DNA from: Triops longicaudatus
Lineage: Eukaryota; Arthropoda; Branchiopoda; Notostraca; Triopsidae
DNA length: 64,000 nt
Direction: 5' to 3'
Assembly: GCA_022885665.1 (NCBI GenBank)
Contig: JAGQDJ010000608.1
Location: 957,878-1,021,877 of the forward strand
Below are positions 50,811-62,094 of this stretch, piece after piece. Position numbers and translations under genes: made by a program. Within the stretch, counting starts at the first letter, position 1, and each line of letters opens with the position of its first letter. The notes beneath the pieces were generated by a model, which worked only from the letters and a program-made list of their open reading frames with translations, searched no databases and was not told the DNA's origin.

Positions 50811-51794
50811 TTTAAAAGCCACATGAACAGCGGAGAGATATTGACGTAGTAGTCGGAGCTTAGGATAAAACTCATGGTGTGCATTTATAGGTGATAAGAT
50901 GTTGCTTCCTCTTGTTTGTGGTATATATTAATATATTCGTAATCTCAAGAAAAATAATGTATTGAGTGTAAAATCGTCTTATATCCTGTTTGTACACCTG
51001 CGTATTAAGGTGCAAATGGTGTGTCTCTGTTGCAAAGTCCCTGGCTGTCAGAAGCTAACCAGTGTGGGGTAAACCTGTTGTATTGAATTCACACGTTTTC
51101 CATTGTAGGTGACTCGAGACTTAACGATTGGTCAGAATTGTGGAGTATTTTTCCAAGTATTCCCAATAAATGTTATTGTGAATACGCGCCGTGTATAGTT
51201 AACCCTATCTCCTCTACCTACATTCCTTAAATACGCAGTATTGAGGAGCATGTGTCTTCATCCGAAATTACTGAGGCTCAGAGAATGACGATACGCTTAT
51301 ATGCCTTACTTTTTTGTGGAAGAGGATGTGACAGCCAATATGTGCGTAAAGAGAATGTGTCTTGGTAACAGTTGCGCGTTTTTAAACGGGTTTGGACCCT
51401 TTTTTCGTTTAGTTTCACTGTTAGGTACAGCTAAACAATCCGAAGCGGTGTTAAGTCTCATCAGTGGAGTCTTGTTACGCTATACCGCTTTACGCGGAAT
51501 GGATCTTGTGAGTAAAGCATAAATGTTATTAACTCTAAATTTACTCGGTTTGAGCAAAAGCCAAAAAATTAATTAGAATCTTCAACCAGGGGTCCCAGGT
51601 ATATTCGACATGTAAGCATGGACAGCATGTAGTCCGTACGTACACGTACCAGCATGCGGACGGATTTATTTTGTACGTACCGCTGCCGCTTGCGTCATCT
51701 GACGGTCTGTTCGCATAATATGCACTTCTGTTGTAGTTGTCGGTTTCGGCTTTTGCACGGCAACTTTTTATTTGGTTCACGTTTTTAAAGGAAC
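50811..51794. other. Intergenic, no gene seen
   Basis: PGM2 3' UTR and the upstream region of GTF2H5. Short frames only. A CCAATAAATG sequence at about 51164 contains AATAAA but is 350 bases after the PGM2 stop. Confidence 0.45.
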
Positions 51795-52081
51795 ATGGTA
51801 AATGTTGTGAAAGGAATATTAGTGGAATGGTAATTATAACAATATAAAATCGCTATTGTTTAATAGCTAATATTTATGCTGTGTATCGTTACAGTGATCC
51901 TGCTATGAAACAGTTTTTGCTTCATTTGGATGACACAAACGCTTTAGGAAGGAAATTTATCCTACAAGACTTGGATGATACACATGTGTTTATTTCGACA
52001 GAAATCTTAGAAGTGTTGCAAGCAAGGATTGACGATTTGATGGACCAGATCAGTTTTCCCCTGCATGAAAAAGATCCATAA
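51795..52081 (+). CDS. GTF2H5: TFIIH subunit 5 (p8/TTDA)
   Basis: Two exons, 51795..51829 and 51895..52081, giving 73 residues (human 71). Exon 1 encodes MVNVVKGILVE and the split codon gives Cys, then DPAMKQFLLHLDDTNALGRK, followed by FILQDLDDTHVFISTEILEV: nearly identical in layout to GTF2H5 over its whole length. The protein stabilises the TFIIH core by binding p52 and is needed for nucleotide excision repair and transcription start. The exon break after the first 11 codons fits the family. The stop codon is only 104 nt before the ZNHIT1 start. Confidence 0.95.
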
Positions 52082-52185
52082 ACTTACTACAAAACGCATC
52101 GTGGCTGGAGAAAAACACATATCGGCACAGGATAGAAGATTGACAGCGGAGTATACGTTGGAAGTGATTTAAAACAATTAAAAGA

Positions 52186-52707
52186 ATGGCAGCCTCGAGA
52201 GAATCAGCACGTGTGAAAGACTCTAATGCCCGCCGAGTGTTAGACGACGCGGCAAGGAAAAGAAGAGCACGTAAAGCATTGGAAGCCTTGGAACAAGACA
52301 ACTACCATGATGACCCTCATGCTAACTTGGTTATGAGCAAGAAAGTGCCCAAATTTGAAGAATCATTGGACAATAAACCAACACGAAAACGGCGGTCGAA
52401 AAACTTTGAATATTTCAAGCAAAGGTAAAAAGACTCACTTAAGAAAAACCGATTTTACTCTTAAATATTTTTGCACAGATTTCGCAAAACCTTCGCACAG
52501 TTGCTAGAAGAAGAGCAATTACATCGCCCAGAGCCTCCAAACTATATGTCCGCGCAAGCTCCTCCCTCATCTCTCCCTGAACGTCATTTTTGCGCTGTTT
52601 GCGGATTTACTAGCAATTATACATGTTTGTCTTGTGGCGCGCGGTATTGCTGCGTGAAATGCTTAGGAACCCACCAAGATACGCGTTGTTTGAAATATAC
52701 AGTTTGA
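52186..52707 (+). CDS. ZNHIT1: Zinc finger HIT domain protein 1 (ZNHIT1, SWR1/SRCAP subunit)
   Basis: Two exons, 52186..52424 and 52479..52707, giving 155 residues (human 154). The N-terminal part is basic (RRVLDDAARKRRARKALEAL) with the conserved DPHANL motif. The C-terminal zf-HIT finger has the Cys/His series FCAVCGFTSNYTCLSCGARY, CCVKCLGTHQDTRC and ends LKYTV, as in other animals (LKWTV). The protein belongs to the SRCAP/SWR1 complex that loads histone H2A.Z. The intron is 54 nt. The first ATG in the frame follows AAAAGA and is a good start. Confidence 0.95.
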
Positions 52708-53846
52708 TTCATGCAAGCTGTGATTTGTTTTCGTACTTTGTTCATTGCGTAGGATTGTAAGCGTTGAGCTTTGCTCTCCGAGCTTAATCCTTAAAATGAC
52801 TCAATATACCTTTGCTCTTGACATGCACTCGCTTTATCGCCACGTCCACTTCCCTAAACAGACCATTACGGCTGTTTCAAATTTAATTATAATTTCCATC
52901 ATTACATGTCCGCTATTTTGGCTTTTATCGGTAAGATTCAAGAGCGTTCCCCTATGCGAGAGAGTTCGATTGCACGGAAGGATTAAAAACCGTGTCGGAA
53001 AAAAAGAGTAACTATATTTAGCTTACCCCTTTGGCAAAAAGTGAACTTCACGTGGACTTTCTATTCTTAGCTTTCTGTTCCATGCCACCGTATCTACTTC
53101 ACATGATGAGTACATCTGTTTCGAAAATACGGTCGCAGATCCGCAAATTTCCAAGAAAATGCTACCCTGATTTTCCCGGTAATTCGCTAAGCCTTCCCAT
53201 TTGCGGTAGGCTCGTCGCAGTTTAGTCGGAAATCCACGAGGTTAACTTGTTTAAAACGGCAACCCTCATTTCCTGAAATCCGCAAACTCCGTTATATATA
53301 TTTGTGCGACTTGAAAGAACGAAAACCAGTTTCGGCTTTCGGAACTTGTGGAATCGAGTTGCAAGATTTATTTCAAAGAAAGACTTGGGGATACAAAGTA
53401 CAGGGGACTGCCTTTGGTTGCGAACAAGGAACCTTGCACTGAAGCTGTCCACGTGAACGTTGACCGAGTGTACAAAAGACCTTGAACGAGCACTGGTTTG
53501 CTTCAGTATATTCCGTGATATTCGTAGAGGAAGGTTGGAAGTGGTAAGTGAGCGTTTCAACACACTTTTGAACTTGCAGTTAGTAGAAAGGTTTTAAACT
53601 TGATGTAGTACAATTGAAAAATAACGCTTGTAGATTATTACTTTAATAATAACCATGTGCAATTTCTTGGGCGCTTTCTGTAACGTGAATCTTTGCGGAA
53701 GGTTATGATGCAACGCTAGCAAAACTTAGACATTTCGCAATCTCGTGGCGTTCGTGTTATTAACATTGTTACCTCACTAGTCCCTTAGTTGCTTGGGTGA
53801 TGTGGTTTCCGTGACAAATTAACGTTATTGTCGTTGTAGTACACTC
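52708..53846. other. Intergenic before perilipin
   Basis: No exon recognised. A TTGTAG acceptor-like site (53834-53839) lies seven bases before the perilipin ATG, hinting at a 5' non-coding exon upstream. Confidence 0.45.
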
Positions 53847-55764
53847 ATGTATCGTCGTTATACAGCAGAGCAGGCCCGTGAAAACGAGAAAATGGTGCAG
53901 GCTTCTGAGTTGCCTCATGTGGAATTCTTTTCCCGTGTGTCCAAGCTTCCCGTGGTGAATTCGGCTATCAACTACGCTTCTGACGCTTATGGCAAAGCCA
54001 AGGTAAGACCAGAAAACGAATTCCCTTTTGACAGCAAGTGTAGTAACCATTCTTCGTGTGTATTTGAACAGGACGTGAGCCCTTACATTGTCCAAAGAAC
54101 TTTGTCTACCGCCGAAGATACCGTGAAATTCGCAGCCAACAAAGCTGTTCCAGTTGCCAACAAGTTGAACAAGCCTTTAAACCTGGTAGATAACTTGGCC
54201 TGCAAGACTTTGGATGTTGTCGAGGGCACGTTTCCTGTTGTAAAACGAACGCCCGAAGAAGTAAGAACTTTAAAGTCTCAGTGTGTTTCCCTAAAATAGT
54301 TCCTCAAAAAAAGAAGTTTTTAAATATTCCTTAAATTTTGAGACCTTTTTAATGAGTTTCCATTTTGTAATGTAGATTGTTAGCGGCACCAAGAACTATG
54401 TTAACGAGAAGTTGCAGCCCGTACAACATGGAATGGATACCGCGTTTTCGGCCGTTAACCTAGTCACGGAGAAGAGCGTTTCGGCCGTAGCGAAGACAAC
54501 GGATGTATTGCTCGGACATCGCATAGGCAATTTTGCATTTGATACGGTTCACTCCGCGTTGGCCGTTGCTGATCACTACGTGGATTATTTCATGCCACCC
54601 AAAGGTGAAGCGGCTGAGACAGGTAAACCTAAAAAGCCGCTCCTTTATTGGATTTGCCAAAAGTATTGCGAATGTACCTATGGCGGTGGATTCGATTAAT
54701 ACAGTAGCTTGAGCCTTTTTTGTTCCGTCTTTATTTATTTTATTTGCTTACATGTGCTGTTTTTTATTTGTGCTTCTTTTGTGCAGTGTACTCGTTGAAA
54801 TGTCTCGCGGACAATTTTTCTAACAGTATTTGTTTCAATTATGTTCTTTAGTGCCAGAGGAGTTACCTGCCTTTCCCGAAGCTGCGTCTGAGAAAGTAAC
54901 TTGGTCTGTCCGTCGTGCAATGGGCTTGACTCGAAAGGTACAAGACCGCGTCCTAGGGAACGCGCAGCAACGTTTGCAAGATCTCTCTTCGCAAGGTGTT
55001 AGCGCGGCCGGTGCGCTCATCCCATTGCTTCAGTGGTTGAAGGAAGTACGCCTGGGAGTCAGCCCTGTGGAATTGCCAGCCAAGTTACGCGCCATGGTGG
55101 TCGATTTCGCTAATGGTGGTGACGCCTATGACCAACCGCCGGAGGATGCTGTGGGAACTGCGTTGTGGCTTGGACGACACTTGACAAACCGCTTGGAAAA
55201 CATGACTGCCTCTGTTATTAACGTTCTCGAGCACTTTCCTACCGCGCTTACCAATCTCCTCGTTGGAACCCGTCAACAAATGGACAAGGCTGCGGTTATG
55301 CTTTCCGAAATTGGAGTTTATTTTCTGAAAACCACCAACATTGACAACCTTACCGTCGACGCTCTGGTCCAAATTCAACGACATTTGCCCCTCGTCTATG
55401 CTGCCTTAGCCAAAGCTGGTGACGTGTCTGTTGCTATTGCGGTAAGTTTCATACTTAATGTATCATATACTTAATATTTGACTCTCGTTTGTTTTTATGT
55501 GAGTTCGTTTGCGCAGAAAGTAATATCTTTTTTTCCTTTCCTGTTCAGAAGCGGCTTTTTCGTGACTTGGAGCCCCGGATCGATAGCACGGCAGAAAGCG
55601 TACAGCAGAGTATCAAAGAACGCCGCCGCCACCTGTCTTACCACGAAGAAGCCTCCGGTAGCTTCGTCCCTGTTGAGCACACCCGTGGACATGCCCGACA
55701 CCGCGAACACCGTCACCACCAGCCTGCTGAAGAACATCGTCAGCATCACGAAGAACATCAGTAA
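53847..55764 (+). CDS. Plin: Perilipin (PAT-family lipid droplet protein)
   Basis: Exons: 53847..54002, 54072..54260, 54376..54622, 54852..55441, 55549..55764, giving 465 residues. The PAT domain is clear: LPHVEFFSRVSKLPVVNSAI, then YGKAKDVSPYIVQRTLSTAE, then KPLNLVDNLACKTLDVVEG and FPVVKRTPEEI, as in insect LSD-1/LSD-2. Perilipins coat lipid droplets and control access of lipases to stored fat. Exon 4 carries the four-helix-bundle-like C-terminal region, including LEHFPTALTNLL. The last exon starts KRLFRDLEPRIDSTAESVQQ and ends with a His/Arg/Glu-rich tail. Another frame of the same exon also looks coding (see findings), so the C-terminus is uncertain. Confidence 0.9.
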
Positions 55765-56617
55765 AATGTTTGTGGGGAATATTGTTAACAATAGTAGTAA
55801 CCGGTCTTTAGTGTTTTATAATTGTTTACACGAAGTTTTGGAATTGAACTCACAACCACGGCATATTACTAGCTTACCGCTTTCTTTTGCCCAGTCTTTG
55901 AAGAACTCTTTACTTTGCCTTCCAATTATACCCAATCTTACCCGTATCGAACATATCAGCCTTAAAATGTCTCCCAATAAGCAAAATATCTTGGTCAGTG
56001 TCGTTGTAACGCACCCTTCCGCTCATTTTTCGATTGATCCTTCCCCGAGTCGTATTCTAAGGTTTGATTTGTTTTTTACGTGGAAAATTAACCGTAAAAG
56101 AACCAATACTACTTATCCATGAACCACACGTAAATATTTTAGCCGCTGTTTAGTTTCTGATTTTTAAGAACTACGGATTCGGTCGTTTTATAGCTTTTTT
56201 CGCTGTTTTAATGTTGCTGTTTTTATTGCGAGTGCACTTATTTGCTGTGTACTTGCTATGGGATTATGTTGGGTACATTAGAGATGAAAAAATATGGTTA
56301 TATATAAAAATACAAGTTCGTGGCAATTGAACAAGTTTCACGTGAATATTGCAAAATGTCCATCATTCGTAGGGCTCGCACCGAGTGATTGACCGCTGCC
56401 AGTCCTACGTACTGTATCGAACTTTAGTAATTTTTCTGCAATTTTGTGCGAAATACGTACAATATTAATAAAGCGAAATTAGCTTGCGTTCTTTTGAGTG
56501 CAAAATTACTGGATAATCTACTGAAGGATGCAGAGGCTCCAGGAATTTTTTTCGTGGGGGACAACTTTTTCTTGATGCTACAACTAAGCCTACTTGCACA
56601 CAAAGAGAATTTTTCGG
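55765..56617. other. Perilipin 3' region
   Basis: AT-rich, no recognised gene. A plus-strand frame stays open through 56122 in a frame different from the annotated perilipin C-terminus. Confidence 0.45.
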
Positions 56618-56641
56618 GGGGGGGGGGGGGGGGNGGGGGGG
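56618..56641 (+). repeat. G homopolymer with one ambiguous base
   Basis: A run of about 24 G with an N inside, followed by CTTCGCTGCGCCCC. The ambiguous base marks a sequencing problem; the true length of the run is unknown. Confidence 0.8.
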
Positions 56642-56774
56642 GCTTCGCTGCGCCCCTGTTCTCTACCTGAAAGAATTTTAAGAAATAATAAATAAACAGC
56701 TCTAGTCTTCGTGAATAACTAGTGAATGGTCAGCATACCATAAATAAGATTTATATTTTAAATAACAAAAGGTG

Positions 56775-56927
56775 TACAAAGTGCTTTAAGTCTTGGACTC
56801 GTGACCGTGAGTTAGTGGGTTCGAGTCCCCATGTCTGAAGTTTGGCTTTTCTGGGGAAAAAAGTACCAACTACCCTGTCCTGGTTCCTATGGATCTTGGT
56901 ATATCCCAATAAAATGGGATTACCAAG
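56775..56927 (+). mobile_element. Possible tRNA-derived SINE remnant with hairpin
   Basis: CTTGGACTCGTGACC resembles a tRNA anticodon loop region, and GGTTCGAGTCC at 56818-56828 is a perfect B box followed by CC. It is too degenerate to be a working tRNA (no acceptor stem or A box found). Downstream, CTTGGTATATCCCA (56895-56908) and TGGGATTACCAAG (56915-56927) form a strong hairpin. The sequence after the B box is not alike in the 5 kb SINE pair, so this would be another family. Confidence 0.4.
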
Positions 56928-59123
56928 AGTATCATGGAAAGCAGGAAAAGGGAAAGGAAAGGGTGAACGAGACCTCGAAAAGCATGATGCTGGTATCGCA
57001 GTTTTTCCCGTGTTATTCCTTATGGGATTTCAAACTTTTTGGCTCCTGAGACGCCCTCAGGGCATAATTTCATTTTCAAGTTCAGTTTTCTCGCTTATTT
57101 GAAGGGCTAGCGCAATAATTCTTACAGATTCGGAATCCTCTCGTCGAGGCTGTGAATTTGCATTCATTAATTTCCAAATTGCGGACATGTCGGTTAATTA
57201 GGTTACGTCAGAATTACCATAATCTTTGTAATCCCAATAAAGTTAATAAGTACGATAATAATTATTCCAGTACAATAAACTTTTATTGACAGAAATAAAT
57301 TTACTACCGTGGATTTGTCGCTGTCAAGCGCGACTAATTCGCTAGAAATTTTATTACAAGTACTTTTCTTCTGTAAAAAAATCGTGGTTGTTTTTCACGC
57401 ACCCCAATACACAAATACCTAATAGCATTTTTGAAAGTTCTGACGACCTCATAGCCGAAATCTTTTAATACATCTCGACTGGTCTGAAATAAAGTATTTT
57501 CACGATGAAAGAAGGTAAAATACAATAATCACGCGCAATTTTGGCGTAAATGTTGTGTATCACGTTTTGATTCGCTTTAACAAAAAAAACAATCAATTTT
57601 ACATTCTTAGAAGTAATATAACGAGAGGCAATAAGACCACTTTAGGCAAGGGACATTGAAAACTCTCAAAACAGTTTCTATTATCGCAAACGCTACACGG
57701 CACTATTTCAGTAGATCCACCAAAACAAAAGGATAACTTCATACTGATGAAGCAAGAAACTCAACCAAATTCGAAAACGTTCCAAGTCTAAAAAGGCGAT
57801 AAAATTAAAAGCCCATTAATATTACAAATCTGAGTAATTACCTTCAAGCAATACGGAAAACATGTCCAAATGGTCCACGAGTATACACTGCATGACATTC
57901 TACTTCCAACAAAACTCAAAATTTTACGTAGACTTGTACTTGCCCATAGAAATGCACGTTGGCACGACTTGTAATCGGTAGAACATACTGGCTGCTGCTG
58001 AATCTGCAAGGCATCTTCTACATGACTATTTTGTAAATAAGTTAAAATACAGCAGAATTTATTAAAATACAATATACAAACGTACTTAGAATATAGAAAA
58101 TCGCTGGGAAACTGTTGAAGTACGCCAGTTAGAACTAAGTCTCAAACTTTCGATCAAGGTCAACCAGGTCATCCCAGACTACTCATCAAATGCGCTTATT
58201 CGGTGCGTAACATCCATTGCAATAAACCAAGTGGAGAGCTAACAATTTTCTGTATTAAAAACAATGAACGGAAAATCATCAAGGTTGACGTATAAGTACA
58301 TCAGGTTTGAGCATAGGCTTGCAGTCTTTACGATAAAAGCTTGAGCTTCCTGTCTAAGTCAATCAGGTCACACCGAACACGAAATACGTTGACATGTCCC
58401 ACGTACAAGTAAAAGTTGGAACCCTAAAAGTGACGTCTTAAACGTACACTTAACTTCACAAGTTAGAAAACGCATTTTCAAACATAAGAAGCATAACCGT
58501 TTCGAAACTTGAATAAAAAACATTCTGCAAGAAATAGCTCATGAGACTCGCCGCACCGAAACTTATAACCTTAAAAGCCCACGCCTGACGAACGACTGAT
58601 GACATGAACTTGCACGGTGTAAGTGATGGAGGGAGGAACAAATACGTCATAAGCGTTACTGCAAGCGCGCTGCATTCAAATGCACGTTATTTGTCCGATT
58701 CCAGATAACAGTGCATGAATCGAAATGTACGGATTTCTTCGTAACGTTGATTTCTTTCTATATTTGATTGATCAATTATCTTATAAGCCTCAGTAAAGCT
58801 ACCAAAACTTACTCCAACGGCATAATTCAGAATAATCCATACAACAAAGTGTGTTTTTTTTTTCAAGACGAACTTCGTTAGTGTTTTTATTGCTCAAATT
58901 ATTTTGAGTGTCATTGGGCGTCAGTTGTGTTGTGAACCTTCAGGCGCTAAAATTACCTCACAGTGGGTAAGAAAGTACTTCTGTTTTTCTCTATTACGCA
59001 AGCGCCTTTTTCAAGAGCAACGGTTCACGATGAACGATTACGTAGTTCGTGTTCTAATCATGTACGCCTCGCACGGCTCTTCGCTCTGCAGACACTTGTT
59101 GCATCTCCGTTTTCTGTTTGCAG
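56928..59123. other. Intergenic, no gene seen
   Basis: Low-complexity AT-rich sequence with short frames only. Two loosely similar blocks, AAGGTCAACCAGGTCA (58157) and AAGTCAATCAGGTCA (58356), may be a diverged repeat. The missing 5' exon(s) of the coiled-coil gene must lie towards the right end. Confidence 0.4.
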
Positions 59124-61382
59124 CATCCGAGCAAGCATCTCGCGAGTGTAACGACCAAGTGACAAACTTGAAAAAGGAACGAGATGTCTTAACCGCTCAA
59201 ATCAACAATCTGCGAGCGCGCGAGAAGTCAGGATTAGTTGAACAAACACAACGTGAAATTGACGCTGTGCGGGGCACTTTTGACGCAATCTGCCTCCAAA
59301 AAGAGTCGCTAACTGACCACATTGAACGATTAAGCCAACAGATAAAGAAGGAATATGAAGTACGGGCTACACAACAGCAAGAATGTAACAAGTTGAAGGT
59401 AAAATTTTACGTTACTCCTTGTGCTACCCAGTGCCTGATGGGTAGTCAGCACTTCACGCATCACCGTTACCGGACAGCCGGACGTGTTGATAAACGCGAT
59501 AGCAAACACTACCCTTTCCCCCTTTTACCTTAAACAAACATAATTTTATTGCTCTATGTCGTTATAGGAAAAAATCGATCAGAGTCGCCGAGATCAACTC
59601 ACAGAACACTTTCGGGAAGAAGAAACACGAAAAGAGATCGAATCGCTTCAACAGGAGTTGTTGGCTTTGCGGGCTGAAAACAAGATTAAGGAGACGCGAA
59701 TAAACTATGAAGTAGATAAACGTTTACAGAACCAAGCATCAACTACTAAAGAAGGACAGCGAAAATCTAAGCTGACGAAAAGTTTCGAGCGTCAAAGAGA
59801 GGCATTTAGAAGGTAAAGGCATGTTTCTGAACACGAGTGGCAAATTTATATGTCTTTAAACAACAGAGCCGAAGTAAATGTAGCAAAAATACGCAAAAAT
59901 CATATCAAGACTACGGAGAAAAATCGAGAGCTAAAATTCCAAATTGAGGAACGTAAAAAAGAGTCTAATTTGCTCAGCAATGAAATAGGCTCGTTACGGA
60001 AGGTAAATGTTATGTGACAGTAATTGTGACGAAATAATTCGAAATAATAGGAATAATTATAAATGTTATAAATCTAAAAGAATGTACAAGTAAACCAATT
60101 CTTAGGCGACAACACAAATACAAGCTCACATTCACCGTGCGAATGTGCGTATTGCGGATGAAAAGGACAAGATAGCTTGTTCGGAAAACAAACTTCGTAG
60201 TACTCGTGCGGGGATGAGAATTGCTGTGGAAGAATCTGAGTCGTTGAAAAAGAAAATTGAAAACTCGCGTAAGTAACTCAATTTTTTTGCAAAAAGATTT
60301 TTTTCCCGTCGTTTTCGCAACTACTAGTCAGTAACATGATCGCGATTACTTTGTCTACAGAACATGAAATAGATTCGCTGCAGGTGTCCGTTAATCAAAT
60401 ACGTACACAGCTTGAAGAAACAGATTCGTTTTACCACGTGCAAAAGCAAATGCTCAGCTTGCATGAGGATTTAAACACTTCCAGGACAGCCATTTCACAT
60501 AGGATGACAGTGGCAAAAACCGAATGTTCAGAAGATTTATTTCAGATGCAGCAGTTGACGACGGAAATAACAAATCTCAAATTCAACATCGAAAGCTTAC
60601 ATCGGGATCTCTCCAGTACCAAGGCCAAATACGCTGAACTTTCGGCGCAAAAATCACACGTGAAAGAAAAGGTGGAAATAAAGGAAAGACTTCTAGCCGA
60701 AAAGAAGACCTGCCTCCAAGACTCCCAACTTTTGGTTGATGATCGGAAACAAGTTGTTCAGAACCTTGATAACGAGATCCGTCACTTGCAGGGCGCTTTT
60801 TACAACAATACGAGGTAAAATCCAACAAATATGAATGGCGAAGTTAATCAGATGAATTTCGTACACAGAAAACTCGTTGTCTTGAAACAGAAAAACGACA
60901 AGTTAAGAAGTACCATTGCACACAACAAGAAATCTTTACCTTTTCCCAGCAAACAGACCTCTGGAATTCACCTTGGTTCCGCACCCACATTTTCCCCCAA
61001 GGTCGAGCGAAAAATTACGGTCGTAAAAACAGGGAATCATGAAGAGTTAAAAATTAGTAACAGAAAAAGGGAAAATGATTCAACGTACCAGAAACTTGAG
61101 GAAAATTCAATACTGTTACATACTTACGCAAAACAAGAGAGTATGCTCCACGCTCAAATTCAAAATCAGCGTCAGCGTAATCACACATTAAGTGCAATTT
61201 TCAAAAAAGTGACCACAAGACAAAGCAAGCTTTTCAAGGGTGCCAAATCTGAATTACAGATAAGTGAAGCCTCAGATGTACTAGAGGCATCAATTTGGGA
61301 TACGTACCAAGAGTACAAGAAAGGTAGAAATGGACAAACCAGACTCGAAAGCCTCACTCAAATATCTCTTTGTAGAACTTAA
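59124..61382 (+). CDS. Coiled-coil protein, 5' end unresolved
   Basis: Exons in matching phase: 59124..59398, 59568..59812, 59867..60002, 60106..60268, 60361..60814, 60869..61382, about 595 residues. The start is not found: exon 59124 begins in the middle of a codon and needs an upstream exon ending in phase 1. Nearly the whole product is predicted coiled coil, rich in Glu, Lys, Gln, Arg, with heptads such as VTNLKKERDVLTAQINNLRA, IEERKKESNLLSNEIGSLRK and LEETDSFYHVQKQMLSLHED. The last exon is less helical in its middle (Pro/Ser/Thr-rich), then helical again. No catalytic or membrane segment. Multi-exon all-coiled-coil proteins of this kind are often axonemal or centrosomal (CCDC type), but I cannot name the family. 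Introns are 54-169 nt. Confidence 0.75.
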
Positions 61383-62094
61383 CTTGCCAGAGCGTACTGG
61401 ATAACTGTAAACTTTTAAGAATGGAATAATTCGTGCATCTCATTCCAAGTTGCGACACTAATCTGATTTCGTGGAGGAACGATGGGAAAATCAAACGTTT
61501 CTGCATGTCGTCATGTTTTATTTAAGTTTGTAAGTCTCCTTGATTATCAACCTGTCATACAAGCTCCGTAGCTTCAGACCTACATTACAGATTCTGAGGA
61601 GATTGTTTCTTCTTTTTGCGACATAAAATATAGCGGCTCAGTTACCTTAATTCGTGACTGGGGAAACGTAATGTACTAATACGTACTGCACAGTGCACCA
61701 CTGTTAGCACCCTGCCGAGTTGCTTGTGTGCGTAATTTGGGTGGAATACTACGTAAATTGGCAGGACTCACCCTTCCATGTAAATTAGCCATTGAGCTAA
61801 GGTAGTCAACGAGATTCGAGAAAAACTGAGAGAAGCGAATGGCAAGATGCGGAGCGTCACAATACTCAGTGGCCAGAACGTACCAGAAAGAGAGCATTAT
61901 ACGACTCAATTAAAACTCAACAGTGAATATATTCACACATATAAAGCATCCAGATTGACAAGTCAAGCATACAGATATTACCGGCCTCTATCACGTTTCA
62001 GAATGAGCAAGCCGTTTGCGCTGTTTCGTTCCCACATCTAATCCAGCTTAGAAAACAAAATTTTCATTGCACACCACAATACATAATAAGCCTT
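61383..62094. other. Gap between convergent coiled-coil and cadherin genes
   Basis: Holds the two 3' UTRs. No exon recognised, and no clean AATAAA close to either stop codon. Confidence 0.45.

Noticed and set aside
56775..56832. Functional tRNA gene
   Set aside because: B box is good but no acceptor stem, A box or regular cloverleaf can be drawn.
58155..58375. Diverged direct repeat around AGGTCAACCAGGTCA
   Set aside because: Similarity is too short and weak to claim a repeat.
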